A DNA stretch of 64,000 nucleotides from Mesotaenium endlicherianum (Eukaryota; Streptophyta; Zygnematophyceae; Zygnematales; Mesotaeniaceae), in the NCBI GenBank assembly GCA_009602735.1, contig WELA01007625.1, positions 21,340-85,339 on the forward strand, given 5' to 3'. Made by a program: the position numbers and the translations under genes. The notes beneath the pieces are model-generated. The model worked only from the letters and a program-made list of their open reading frames with translations. It was not told the DNA's origin and did no database searches. This document shows, one piece after another, positions 21,820 through 31,873 of the stretch. Within the stretch, counting starts at the first letter, position 1, and the number at the start of each line of letters is the position of its first letter.

Positions 21820-21943
21820 AATGTTGTAATTGTCGCGGGCCAGCAGCGGGTCGAGGCATCCGATGTGGAAGCCGAGGTTGCAGCTGTCGTAGAGCAGCAT
21901 CTTGGCTTCCTGGCCGGGGCTCTGGCAGACTTAGCACGCCCAG
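21817..21943 (-). pseudogene. PHD-finger-like motif after the integrase (truncated)
   Basis: Reading minus from 21,943: DWAC, a stop codon, VCQSPGQEAKMLLYDSCN, then LGFHIGCLDPLLARD. The cysteine/histidine order C-x2-C...(Y/C)D-x-C...H-x2-C-L-x-P is that of a PHD finger, a domain that reads histone H3 tail state. The position of the third usual Cys reads Tyr (LLYD for LLCD), and the last C-x2-C is missing because the element is truncated at about 21,820. It lies directly downstream of the integrase C-terminal region, in the place chromodomains occupy in chromoviruses. One in-frame stop shows decay. Confidence 0.72.
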
Positions 21944-22293
21944 TCCTTGGGCGGCCGCGCGTCGCGGGGACGAACCTGCATGTCAAGGTTAGGAAGGTGG
22001 CATGGTCCACAGTTCTTCGTGTGGTCCTTGTGAAGACGGCCATTTGCGCCTTCTAGCTCCAGAACTCTTGACGCCAAGACACGTTTGACGTGCAGGATGA
22101 CAAGCGAGCTGCTGGTGTTGAGGGTGTTCTTTGTCTGGCGTCGCAGGTACACGAAGTCATCTACGGAAAATTGCAACAACCGCGGGCGATGGGCTCCTCC
22201 ACAAGTCATGGCATACCTCAGTGTGTCGCGGTGCTGAGCAACGCTGAGGTTGTCCATGGCCATGGGCATCAGGCGCTGAAAGAGTTGTGCACG
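21931..22293 (-). pseudogene. Integrase C-terminal region of the DNMT element
   Basis: The frame 21,931-22,269 (112 aa) contains FSVDDFVYLRRQTKNTLN and LVILHVKRVLASRVLELEG. This resembles the DNA-binding C-terminal module of Ty3/gypsy integrases (a DxVxL strand, then a V/I...L element). It runs in frame into DWAC at the start of the PHD-like motif, so the two were one protein. Confidence 0.7.
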
Positions 22294-22851
22294 CTACCCA
22301 ATAAGAGCGCTCCACGTCGCGGGATTGTCCAAGTCCAAGATGTTCTCGACCACGGTCCTGGCTGCCGCGGGCAAGATTGGCTGTCGGCCGTAGAGAAGGA
22401 AGTAGGGAGAACGCGAGGCCAGGGAGGCCTGCTTACTGAACCTGTACCCCATAGCCAACCATGGGAGAGCGTCGTCCCAGTGGGTGCTGTCGTGAGCCAG
22501 GCAATACTTCCGCAGCCCAAGCTTGACGGTCTGCACCATGCGCTCTGCAAGGCCGTCAGCCTGGGGATGGTCGCGGGAGGTAGTGCGGTGGTCAATCATT
22601 GAGCGCTCCAGCAGCTTCTGAAAGCTGCCTTGGAACTCTTTGCCTTGGTTGGTTAGGAACTCAGCACAGCCGCCAAAGCGGCTAAGGACTTGGTCAAGGA
22701 AAGCCTGAGCAATCCCCTCGCTGGCCTTGCTGGGCAAAGGCACAAGCTCGATCCACTTGGACATGTGCTCAATCATCATCAAGACGTAGAGGTTGCCTCG
22801 GCGAGACTTAGGCAGCTCCCCAGCCAAGTCGAGCGACCACCTGTAGAACAA
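22294..22851 (-). pseudogene. Integrase catalytic core of the DNMT element
   Basis: An ORF of 185 aa. The first catalytic Asp is in RWSLDLAGELP. The second motif reads FLTNQGKEFQG, where Asp of the usual TDQGKEF is Asn, so activity is expected to be lost. Glu is in HPQADGLAERMVQ. The family is retroviral-type DDE integrase. It follows the zinc module at 22,855-23,043 after one stop. Confidence 0.88.
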
Positions 22852-22854
22852 CCC

Positions 22855-23043
22855 CTAAATAGGGAGAGGGCTGAGAGCAACGGTGTGAGCTGTGAAGCTC
22901 AAGCGCACCCGGTTGCAAAGAGTGCAGCTGCTGACGACGTCGGCGACAACCTTAGTCATGCCGTGCCACCAATACTCAGCCTGGAAAAGGCTGAGAGTGC
23001 GCTTAACACCAAAGTGTCCAAGCGTCTCGTAAGCACGCCGCAC
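22855..23043 (-). pseudogene. Integrase N-terminal zinc module of the DNMT element
   Basis: AYETLGHFGVKRTLSLFQ, YWWHGMTKVVADVV and SSCTLCNRV give the H-x3/4-H...C-x2-C pattern of the H2C2 integrase zinc-binding domain. Stops on both sides separate it from RNase H and from the catalytic core. Confidence 0.82.
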
Positions 23044-23096
23044 CAGCTAGTTGCGTATAGCAGGCTTAGGAACCATCAGGACGGAGCCGTCTGCCA

Positions 23097-23900
23097 TCAC
23101 TCGCCGCATGCGCCCCTCCATGAAGACGAAGTCCCGGCTGCGCTTGAGGACGCGGTCGCGCTCGCGAGCACTGTTGCCTGGGGCCAACTCCTTGGCCGTG
23201 ACGTACTGCAGCACTGGGCGTCGTCCCACACGTCCTTGGGCCCGCGCTGCCAGCTGTTCTGCTCCTTAGCTGTTGCCAGCGCCAGTCGCCGAGTGGTGAC
23301 GGTCACCATGTCTAGGCTAGTGAGCCCGGCGGACCGCACGTCGCCGTCAACGGTGAAGGCCAGGAACGCCGCTGCGTGCCAGGCCACTGGCTCATCCTCA
23401 TCGTGGCGAGCTATTGTGAGGTCCCTCAAAGAGGGCAAGGCGTTGCGGATGAGGTCGTCGGCGTCTAGGTTCGTTGACCCTGGGCAATGATGCACGTCAA
23501 AGGTGCACTCCTGCAAGATGAGCGCCCATCGTGCGTACTTGCCTGTCAGGCGCTCCGACGTCATGAGCCACTTGAGTGGCTGATGGTCGGTGACCAAGCG
23601 GAAGTGGGTGCCGTAGAGATAGTGCCTGAAATGCACAATCGCCCACACCGTTGCCAGGCACTCCCCCTCATAAGGGCCATAGTTGCCCTCGGCACGGTTG
23701 TTGCTGCGACTGGCGTACGCCACCACATGCTCGAAGCCGTCATGCTCGTGCACCAGCACCGCTCCAAGCCCTGCCTGCGACCAGTCGGTGTGGAGGATGG
23801 AGGGCTTCTGGCAGTCATGCCGCCGTAGTACTGGGGCGCTCACCAACAGCTTCTTGAGCTTGTTGAACGCCGCCTGCTGCTCTGGTCCCCAACGTAGGCA
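23097..23900 (-). pseudogene. RNase H of the DNMT element
   Basis: Within the minus-strand ORF 23,097-24,122: PSILHTDWSQAGLGAVL (first Asp), GECLATVWAIVHFRHYL (Glu) and FRLVTDHQPLKWL (second Asp) give the Ty3/gypsy RNase H core. It then runs through the tether CPGSTNLDADDLIRNALP. The sequence is clearly different from family A, so this is a separate lineage. Confidence 0.88.
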
Positions 23901-24909
23901 ACGCCCTTGCGTAGCAAGTCGTTGAGCGGCTTGGCCAGCTCGCTGAACCCAGGCACAAAGCAACAATAGTAGTTGGCGATGCCAAGGAAGGCCCTCAACT
24001 GCGAGAGGTCGGTCGGCGGCGGGATGCCAGTGATGGCCAAGATCTTGGCCAGCTGAGGGGCCAGGCCACTGGAAGACAGGAGATGCCCAAGGTACTCCAC
24101 CTCTCGGGTCCCAAAGGTGCACTTGCGTAGATGATACTTGAGCCCAACGGCCTCCAAGCGGTCCAGGACTGTAGTGATATGCGCCACATGCTCCTCAAAC
24201 GTCTCACTGAAGACGAGCACGTCATCAATGTAGCACCGAGCAATGGAAATCCTTGCCAACTCTTTATCATGACCCGCTGGAAGGTGGCAGGAGCCTTTTT
24301 CAAGCTGAAGGGCATAACCCTCCACTCGTAGAGACGCTGCGACCCCCAAAAAGTTATCTTAAGCTAGTCCTTCTCCACGATGGGTATCTGGTTGAAGCCC
24401 TGCCTCAAATCCAGCACCGAGAACCAAGTACAAGCGCCGATGTTGTCAAAGATCTTGTCGGGGGTCGGCATAGGATATCTGTCTTGCTGAGTGACCTTGT
24501 TAAGCTTACGATAGCGACCGCACATCCTCTTCTCAAACCAGTTGCCTGAGGCGTCCTTCTTAGCTGGCATGACTGTGGACGCAGCGTAGGTGGAGGCACA
24601 CTCACGAATGAGCTGACACTCCTTTAGCTTGCCTGTCTGCGTGCTGATCAGGTCGTCCTCAAAGCGGCTGTAGCGGTAGCGCATCTGGAAGATGGGCACG
24701 TCTGTCTGGAGGGGAATCCTTATGGGGTCGCCTGTGTAGCGCCCAAGATCGTGCATGCCGTTGGCAAAGTTGGCACTGCGCCGTGCATCCTGCAATGCCG
24801 TCAGCTGAGCAGCCTGTGCTTTAGTGAGAGTCCCCCCCAGCTTCCAAGTAGGGGCAGTTGGTGGTGGCTCCTGTGCTGCAGCTGGCGCCTCCTGCCCTGC
24901 TACTGGCAT
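23840..24909 (-). pseudogene. Reverse transcriptase of the DNMT element
   Basis: Two frames cover RT. The frame 24,364-24,909 holds CGRYRKLNKVTQQDRYPMP and FSVLDLRQGFNQIPI (first catalytic Asp in VLDL). After a stop at 24,361-24,363, frame 23,840-24,349 holds RCYIDDVLVFSETFEEHV (YIDD active site) and EYLGHLLSSSGLAP, followed by LRAFLGIANYYCCFVPGFS. Upstream, RIPLQTDVPIFQMRYRYSR is the RT lead-in. One stop and one frame change break it. Confidence 0.9.
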
Positions 24910-24954
24910 AGTCTATGGGGCTGCAGGCGTCACCTGCCTTGCAGCTGGCTGCGA

Positions 24955-26453
24955 TCAGCCTGCCTCGGGTACCTCCTCCTTGGCAGCTGCTGCCAGCTGC
25001 CCTGCACCAACTGTCGGCGACTGAGAGCGTAGAAAAAGAAACTCCCTGGGTTGCTGTGAGGACTCCTGTCTTCTCCTTCCCCCTCCCAGCGATCCAAAAC
25101 CAGGACCAGGACGCGGCGCAAGCGGCAGCTGGGAAGCAGGCCCCTCGCGCTGGGAATGCCGAGTTGTATCAGGCGGGACGCGGCCATCGCCGTCTGAATC
25201 ACGGTCCATGGCGTCGTAGGACTGGTCCATCTCAGGATGACGAGCCTGTGCGTAGAGGGGAGTTAGGGCCTGCATCTCCGAGAGGATCCACGTCAAGACG
25301 TTGGCATCGAGGCCAAGGAGATGTACAGGGTTGACCTCGGTGATGTCGTCCACCTGTGTGAGGTGCGGAGGGAAGCCCATCGCATGCTCCATCTCCACGG
25401 CACGAGGCCGTTGAAACATGGCAGTCTCGAGGTCAATGATCATGCCGCGCTGGTCCTCGACGTAGGCCGCGCTGTTGTAGCGACTCACAAATGTCGGCAG
25501 CGCCCTCGTGACGTCGTGGAGGACCTCACACTGGGTTGAGAAGGATGCGGAAGGGCGAGCACTCGCTGGGCCAGGTGCGCCACATCGAGGATGGAGTCAA
25601 CGTTGCGCGTGTGGCATGGATGTGCGGCCGCCAAGGCCTTGAGCGTGCCTGGCATGGCCAGGTTGGTGAAGTAGGCACGCACGCGGTGCGTGAAGGAGCC
25701 AATCTGGGCAGCGTCAAGGACGGCCTCACGGCCGACGTAGTTGCTGTAGAGGGCAAAGTTGGCGCTAACGTTGGGCCAAGAACTGCGCCGTACAGCCACA
25801 TTCTCTAACACCCAGGCGAGCCTGTGAGGCGGTTGGCGATCCTCAACCATGTTGAGGGTGCGGAGCAGATGCCAGAACAAGGCCGTGCGCGAGTCATCGA
25901 GCGCGCCTCCTTGTTCGACGATGGAGAAGCCCTGGCATTCCCAGCCAGCGATGATGAGGTCAATGGGCCTCAGGCGTGTGATGTGCTCGGCGGTGATGTC
26001 GCGGATGTCCATGCGCCAGTTGGTCTGGACACGGAAGAATGCGTGCTCAAGGAAGAGGTCAGGGAAACGCTCGTGGCATAAGACCATCTGCCTGCGGGCC
26101 ACCTGCTGCGCCTCGGCATCAGGGTCAACGTAGACGTACCGCCATACGGGGATGCCAGCCTGCAGGGTGGCCAGCAGCCCTGTCACAATGACGGCAAAGA
26201 GCTCGACAAGGACAATGCGGCCGAGACGCTCGTTGAGCTGGGCGGTGTAGAAAGGCGTAGCAAGGGGACGACAACCCATGGCGGGATTGCCTGCTTGCGC
26301 TGGCGGAGGGTATGAGCGCAGGATAGTGTGCTGGTGGGGCGCCATGCGGAGGGCTGCCACCGACGTAGTCACGGGTAAGCCTGGGGATGCGCTGTAGCAG
26401 CGACTGAGGGCAATCCGTGCGCGCATGCGCTTGATAAGTGCGCCAGCGAGCAC
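24955..26453 (-). pseudogene. DNMT3-like cytosine-5 DNA methyltransferase inside a retroelement
   Basis: Frame 25,485-26,453 holds motif I (VLVELFAVIVTGLLATLQAG), DIRDITAEHITRLRPIDLII, motif IV AGWECQGFSIVEQGG (catalytic Cys), motif VI LAWVLENVA (catalytic Glu) and motif VIII-like IGSFTHRVRAYFTNL. After one frameshift near 25,530, the frame ending at 24,955 continues with the target-recognition end FVSRYNSAAYVEDQRG and VEMEHAMGFPPHLTQV, the motif IX/X region. Motif order, the TGLL start, SRYNS (TTRSNS in DNMT3) and EMERVFGFP-like end match DNMT3/DRM, not DNMT1. The residue before the catalytic Cys is Glu, where the family has Pro. It would methylate cytosine using S-adenosylmethionine. It lies between protease and RT on the same strand, so it is element-encoded. 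Confidence 0.88.
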
Positions 26454-26819
26454 GCGCGTCCTGCAATGCCTCCTTGGAAACTAAGCGGGCCATAGCCTGC
26501 GCATCGCGGACGCACTGCAGTTGCCACCTGTTTCTCGCCCTGTGGTTGGTGTGGTGTGAAGCGGCGTGGGCCAGCTGCTCCATGGCTGTGCGCTGGGGCA
26601 GACGGGGACGCGGGTCAAAGTATGAGTGCTGACGTTTGCAAAGATCCCTTTCGATAGGCACTGTGCAGACGGCGCTCGTCCCAGTCTGCCACCTGCCGAG
26701 GACGGACGAGCCGACGTGGAGCTAGCTGGGCTCAAGGGCGCAGCAGAGAGAGCGACGCAAGCCGAACGCGCTCCTGCTGACGATGCTGCATGATCTCTGC
26801 GCGTACGACGGTAGTATAA
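26454..26819 (-). pseudogene. Unassigned segment upstream of the methyltransferase
   Basis: Open minus-strand frames include 26,125-26,661 (178 aa) with RNRWQLQCVRDAQAMARLV and a basic, Ala/Arg-rich character. A frame change near 26,450 would join it to the methyltransferase. No domain recognised. It is cut at 26,819/26,820 by a solo LTR and resumes at 27,542. Confidence 0.45.
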
Positions 26820-27541
26820 TGAAATGAATCGACTTACCAAATAGGCGATTAACAATTAATAAAGATCTTTATATCAGCAAGTAATCTTTATGGAATTGTT
26901 CCATTAATTGTTTGAACAGCAAAGGACAATACACTAGCAGTGAATAATACTCGTAAGTCAAATGCAAGTAAACTAGCATCAATAATGCAAATCAGTAAAC
27001 TCATACATAAGCAAGGTTGGAAGACAGTGCGTATCAATGGCTTCTCGCCTTGGATTCAGATCTCTCTCAGTAATGCTGTACAAGAGAGTTGGCCTCGTTT
27101 CCGAATGCCGAACTCGAGAGCAATGCCTAGCATATGTACATGGAATGAGTTTACTGTTCAACGGCCAGTGCGATGGCACCGCCTACCCGGGAGTTAACCA
27201 CGTTGGTAGGACCTCGGTTAACCAAATCCACCGCCATCTCCCATCATCCCGAATCGCCATCCATCATAGGGATGTCATCTGGCCATTCACCTAGCATACC
27301 ACACTTAGATGCATATCGAGGCAATTCGCTGCTACCGAGTACGGAAGTCAGCTGGCTGTCAAAGAATGTGTCAGCAAGCTGACTTAAGTTGGCTTCAGCC
27401 TGCTACTTCCGGCTGAGTCCTTAAATTGATTATTATGTAAAGTCCAGCAGACTCAATACTACATAAAGTTCAGTAGGCTGAACTTAATTAAGTATTATAT
27501 TTAAATGAATATTACATCTACTAATATATTGATTCATTACA
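26820..27541 (-). mobile_element. Family-B solo LTR (722 bp)
   Basis: Plus reading starts TGAAATGAATC and ends GATTCATTACA. A perfect 5-bp duplication TATAA is at 26,815-26,819 and 27,542-27,546, proving an independent insertion and not the 5' LTR of the DNMT element. It is the reverse complement of 3457-4175 with high identity. Confidence 0.94.
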
Positions 27542-28769
27542 TATAAGGATGGCGGTCGCGGGGCCGGACAGCGGTGCGGGCCACCTTATGAGGAGGAAAT
27601 TCAAACGGCCCGTCGCCGGCTATGTGGCTGCGCAAATCGGCAACAGGCCAGTTGGGCGGCGTCTGTTACAATGCGTGAGCGGCAGTGGTGGAGGAAGAGT
27701 GTGCGTCATCATCGCGGGTGCGGAGATCGCGCGAGCCGTCGTAAGGCGATGTGACTGAGCGCGCGTGCGTTTCGCGCAAAGGAGTGATCTTTTGCTCCTC
27801 GCAAAGAGGAGTAATCTCTCGTGCGCTCCTGTGCGTGTTGCGCAGGGGCGTGACCTCGCGGGTATCCCTGGCCTGCTCGCAAAGAGGGGTGAGCGCACGT
27901 GCGCGCCGGGCTGGCGGCGTAGGGCCGTGTGCGAGGCGCAGAGCCGGCCCGGCGTAGGGGGAAGGCCTTGTACGCCGAGGGCCAAGAATGCTGGTCCTGG
28001 GCCCTGGCTGCCGTACGCGTACGGCTCACAAATCGGCAGCAGGGAAAGGTGCCGTGGAGGCGGCGCTGGCTGAGGCGCAAGCCGGCCAGCCTATGCCCAG
28101 ACTATTGCCAGCAAACAAGTGCGTGATGTCACGGCACTCGTTGCTGGTCAAACAGTTGTGGTGTATCGGACGGCTGGGCCCGCCGGCACATTGATGGGCT
28201 CGACTGGGACTGGCTGTAGTCTCGTGCAAGAGAGTGCTGAAGCCGGGAGGTCCTGTTGGCTGGCGTCAGACGCGAGCCGTAGGCGTGGGCGGCGGTGGCT
28301 CCTCTGAAGGCTGGGTTGCAAGCTCCTCTGCGGCCTCCTGGGACCACTCCTGCCACTCCTCCTCCTCAACGCTCTCCAAGGACGCGTCGTCGGACCTGCC
28401 TGGATACGCCGCCTGCCTCATAGCCTCATCCTCAGTTCTGGTAGTGCGCGGCCAGGAGTCGCAAGTCCGGTGCAATGGTGCGGGCTTGGGCGACTGGGAG
28501 GCCATGCGGTACTCCATGGCGACTCCCACAGGTACGTCATGCCGTACGCGAACGTCCAATCTCGCGGACGGTCCACTTGTCGCTAGCGGCTGTGGCCTAG
28601 GTGCGGTTGCAGCAGCTGTCACTGCGTCGTGGGCGTGCGCTCTAGCAGTAATGGCAGCCGTGGCAATGGCGTGTGCCTCAACGGCGTCTGCAGCCATCTG
28701 ACGCATCATGGCGTTATGGGCGGCGTAGATCTGCACCGTCTTCCTGGCCTGAGCAGTCAGAACGCCAGC
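27542..28769 (-). other. GC-rich unassigned part of the DNMT element
   Basis: Minus frame 28,266-28,736 (156 aa) contains an Ala-rich start (MRQMAADAVEAHAIATA) and an acidic SVEEEEWQEWSQEAAEEL block. Nothing in it matches a domain I know. From 27,770 to 27,910 imperfect repeats of CTCGCAAAGAGG occur. It lies between protease and methyltransferase in the rejoined element. Confidence 0.4.
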
Positions 28770-29059
28770 CTACTCCTCGAGCGTGAGGTGGAGCTCGGCG
28801 CCAGACAGCTTGGGGTCCTCATCCTGCGTCTCGAGCAAGTCGGCGCCTACGGAGACCTCATCCTCCTCGGGCCCCCCCTTATCGATCTGGACCACGGGCC
28901 GACCGTCATTTAGCGCCATGAAGCCGTAGAGGGCGGACTCAGCTGAGCGGCGATCCACGATGTCGAGCGGCACGGATGCCGTGCGGGTCCCCCCTGACTG
29001 CTAGTCAGGTCAATAGAAGACTTGCTCCACCCAATAATCCACCGCGGCGCCCATAAGTA
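28770..29059 (-). pseudogene. Protease C-terminal end of the DNMT element
   Basis: Directly left of copy A3 the minus strand reads MGAAVDYWVEQVFY, then a stop and PDW. This is the natural continuation of DVLLSQDVLFP at the other side of the insertion and resembles the end of retroviral-type proteases. Frame 28,770-28,973 follows with SAESALYGFMALNDGRP. The target duplication reads ATAAG here and ATAGG at 35,819-35,823. Confidence 0.65.
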
Positions 29060-29999
29060 TGACGTTTCTGCTTTTCGAGAGGATCTTTCCTCGGCATTCA
29101 AGGAATATTTAATTCAAGTGGGCGGAAAATCTGTATACTTATGGAAATTGACGAATACTCGAAAGAGCGAAAGTGAAAATTAACGTAGAATGTGTGCTTG
29201 TGAGAGTTGCACTCACAATGACTCTGCAGGTATTTATACCTGCACAACATGAGGCACTGGAGTGCTTCGAGTCACCACCTAGGGCACTGGTTCATGTTCA
29301 ACGAAAACGGTCGAAGGGACGTGTCCCATTCGGCCGAATGCTCGAAACGCGCAGTTGGCCGTTTGGAGACTTTTCGACGGTTTCCGAAAAACCGTTTCGC
29401 GCCAAACGGGCGTTTTCGCGTTCTCGGGCCTTTCCGAAAAAGTCGCGATTGATCGCGGAGTCGCGTACAGATGCTTTCGTCATGAACCGGTAGCTTAAAA
29501 AGCTACTTTGGCCAATCCGTTAGGTGTGAACGTTTCAAACGAAAGTCGCGGGTTCGAATCCGCTCGGATGCAAAGCGACTTTGCATATTTCGTTTCGTTT
29601 GACTTTACGACTGTTTGTTCGTATTAATGATACGACAGTTTCTTCGTATTACGACTAGTCGTAATCCGAAATCTGTGATTGTCCATTATTCGTAGTAATA
29701 ACAATCAAAATAACTTAATCAAACAATGATTAATTAAATTATCATCTCATAATTATTCAAAGTAACTTAATGAATACTTATGTCGTACTTTTGCAAAGTA
29801 GTCGAATTACGTTACGACGCTTTTTGCAATAGTATCTCGGTCGTTTCGCCAATCGACCGGGAATTAATCGGCACACGTGTGTGGCGAAAAATTCAATGTG
29901 ATGCAATCATTTATCAAATAACTTATGATAATTAGTATAACGTATTTTAGGTAATTGGGAAAACGTCCCAAATACGCCTAAAAAGCTCAAATCGTTACA
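29060..29999 (-). mobile_element. 3' LTR of A3 (940 bp)
   Basis: Plus reading TGACGTTTCTGC to ATCGTTACA. The polypurine tract CTTTTAAGGGGGGAGGAG (minus) is at 30,000-30,017. The tRNA-like block has a B box GGTTCGAATCC at 29,551-29,561. It differs from the 5' LTR at scattered positions, for example GGGCCTTTCC versus GCGACTTTCC. Confidence 0.94.
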
Positions 30000-30140
30000 C
30001 TCCTCCCCCCTTAAAAGAACTTAACGTCCTCGTTAAGCGTACGTCTTTTAAGTCGTAGATGTGTCGATACTAGCCTTGACTAGCGGAAAACACTGGTGAG
30101 CGATCGGACTATGCATCATCACAGTGACGAAAAAGAGCAA

Positions 30141-31040
30141 TTACTTGGCCGCGTCTCTTTTGCGTTTGTTCCATGGCTTACGAAGAGCGCTTGGTAGCAC
30201 ACTTGCCTCTGCGCAGAGCTTTTGAGCATTAGCCCATTGTAACCAATATTGTTGGACTAGGTCCTTACAATTAAGTAGGATTTCGTCCTGAGGTTCGTAC
30301 GAGTTCCAACTGGAATCGTAATCTAGCCACTTTATCAAAAGCTCCACGCGTGGAGGTTTATGACGAGTGTAGCGGTGTCCTAAGACCTCCTCTACATCCC
30401 AGGCCTTATCATCATCGGCGAGTTCCAATTCCGGTGCTTGTGGCTGATAGCGGCCATGGGACCTAAACAGCTTCGGTAAATTGACATGGAACACAGGATG
30501 CGTTCGCCCCATGGACTTAGGCAAATCCAGTCGGTATGCAACAGGTCCAACCTTTGCGAAAACGATAAAAGGGCCTACCCAGCGAGGCAGAAGCTTGCGC
30601 TTTCCTGGGTGCTTGAGTTGGATGTTTTTAGTTTGCAAAAATACTTTATTGCCAACTTGAAAACTTAACTCAGTCCTGTGCGTGTCAGCAAACTTTTTCT
30701 GCCGATCTCGAGCAGCGGCTAAAGCCAGCTTCGCGTTTTTGTGCACCTCTTGAAGAGAATGGACAAATAGGCGTGCACTTGGTACTCTCATGGTTGACAG
30801 CCCCGCCTCAGCGTAAACGACGCGCGTGAGAGGAGTGTGCGGATGTCGCCCATAGTTAAGCAGAAATGGAGTTTCCTTAACACTTTCCTGATAAGCATTA
30901 TTAACTGCGAACTCTGCGACTGAAAGGAGGGTGTCCCAATCGTCTTGGCGAGGATTCACATGATGCCTAAGGAACTGTAGCAGAACGCGGTTCATTTGTT
31001 CTGTCTGACCATCGGTCTGAGGATGGAAGCTAGTTGACAT
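30141..31040 (-). pseudogene. Integrase C-terminal half with complete chromodomain, A3
   Basis: An open frame of 299 aa that starts in the catalytic core (STSFHPQTDGQTEQMNRVLL, catalytic Glu). It continues through the GPF/Y module (WVGPFIVFAKVGPVAYRLDL) and ends in a full chromodomain: WDVEEVLGHRYTRHKPPRV then ELLIKWLDYDSSWNSYEPQ and DEILLNCKDLVQQYW. The aromatic-cage type positions (W/Y near the start, W in IKWL) are present. It follows the frameshifted N-terminal half. The protein would tether integration to methylated histone H3. Confidence 0.9.
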
Positions 31041-31873
31041 CTTAAGTTTCGTGCCGAAATGCGAACAAACTTCCTGCCAGAAGTGGCTCGTAAATCTACT
31101 GTCACGATCACTATGATTTCTTTCGGCATGCCATGCAACTTGAACACGTGATCTACAAAGAGACGTGCGGTCTCGACGGCATCAAGTGCTGGGGTAGTGG
31201 CCACAAAGTGTACCATCTTAGTGAAACGATCCACGATCGTTAGCACCCCATTGTGTCCTCGATCGGTGGTAGGCAATTCAACGACAAAGTCGAGGCTTAT
31301 GCTTTCCCAAGGAGCACATGCAAGTTCCAATGGTTGCAACTTCCCAGCGGGCAACGTATTGCTCGGCTTATTCCTCTGACATGTTGCGCAGTTGATGATG
31401 TACTCGGCAACATCAACCTTAAGGGACGGCCAAATGTACCCTCGGCGCAAAGAGTGTGTGGTTTTGGTAATTCCATGATGACCTGAGTAAGGAGAGTCAT
31501 GCGCTTCTCGTAGTAGCACATGTCTTACTCGGCCTTCTGGGACAGCAATGCGCCCATTGTGCCACCAAAAACCGTCCTCAAACGAATAGTTTGAGTGTTC
31601 TTTCCTTTTATCCATACTGTCCATCGTTACGGCTACACCGTTCAAGCCAGTACCCTGGAGATCTAGGAAAAACGGATCTTTGAGATAGCCCTCGTGAAAT
31701 AGTTGATGCAGGTCAAGTATTTCCGAGTTATGCATGCTATCCAAATCGGGTGTGCCCGCGTCACCAGGCTGGTTGCGGTCAGACGTCTGGGGGGGTACAG
31801 CAGAATCAAGGGTGGCCGCCCTCGAAACCTGACCATTTCGTTCTCGCAAGCTCGCAACAGTCCCCAACATCAA
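30992..31873 (-). pseudogene. Integrase N-terminal half, A3 (1-bp frameshift)
   Basis: A frame of 293 aa with the HHCC zinc module (SPYSGHHGITKTTHSLRRGY, NCATCQRNK) and first catalytic Asp (SLDFVVELPTTDRG). After GMPKEII the frame is lost: A2 reads SDRDSRF, while A3 has lost one T near 31,111 (GATCACTATG versus GATCACTTATG) and runs on out of frame. The second catalytic Asp therefore lies in another frame. Confidence 0.9.

Noticed and set aside
22690-23490. Plus-strand 266-aa ORF
   Set aside because: It is the antisense shadow of the integrase and RNase H of the DNMT element.
26820-27541. Reading the LTR next to the methyltransferase as the 5' LTR of the DNMT element
   Set aside because: It is flanked by a perfect TATAA duplication and has close relatives elsewhere inserted in unrelated elements. 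No primer site follows it. It is an independent solo LTR.
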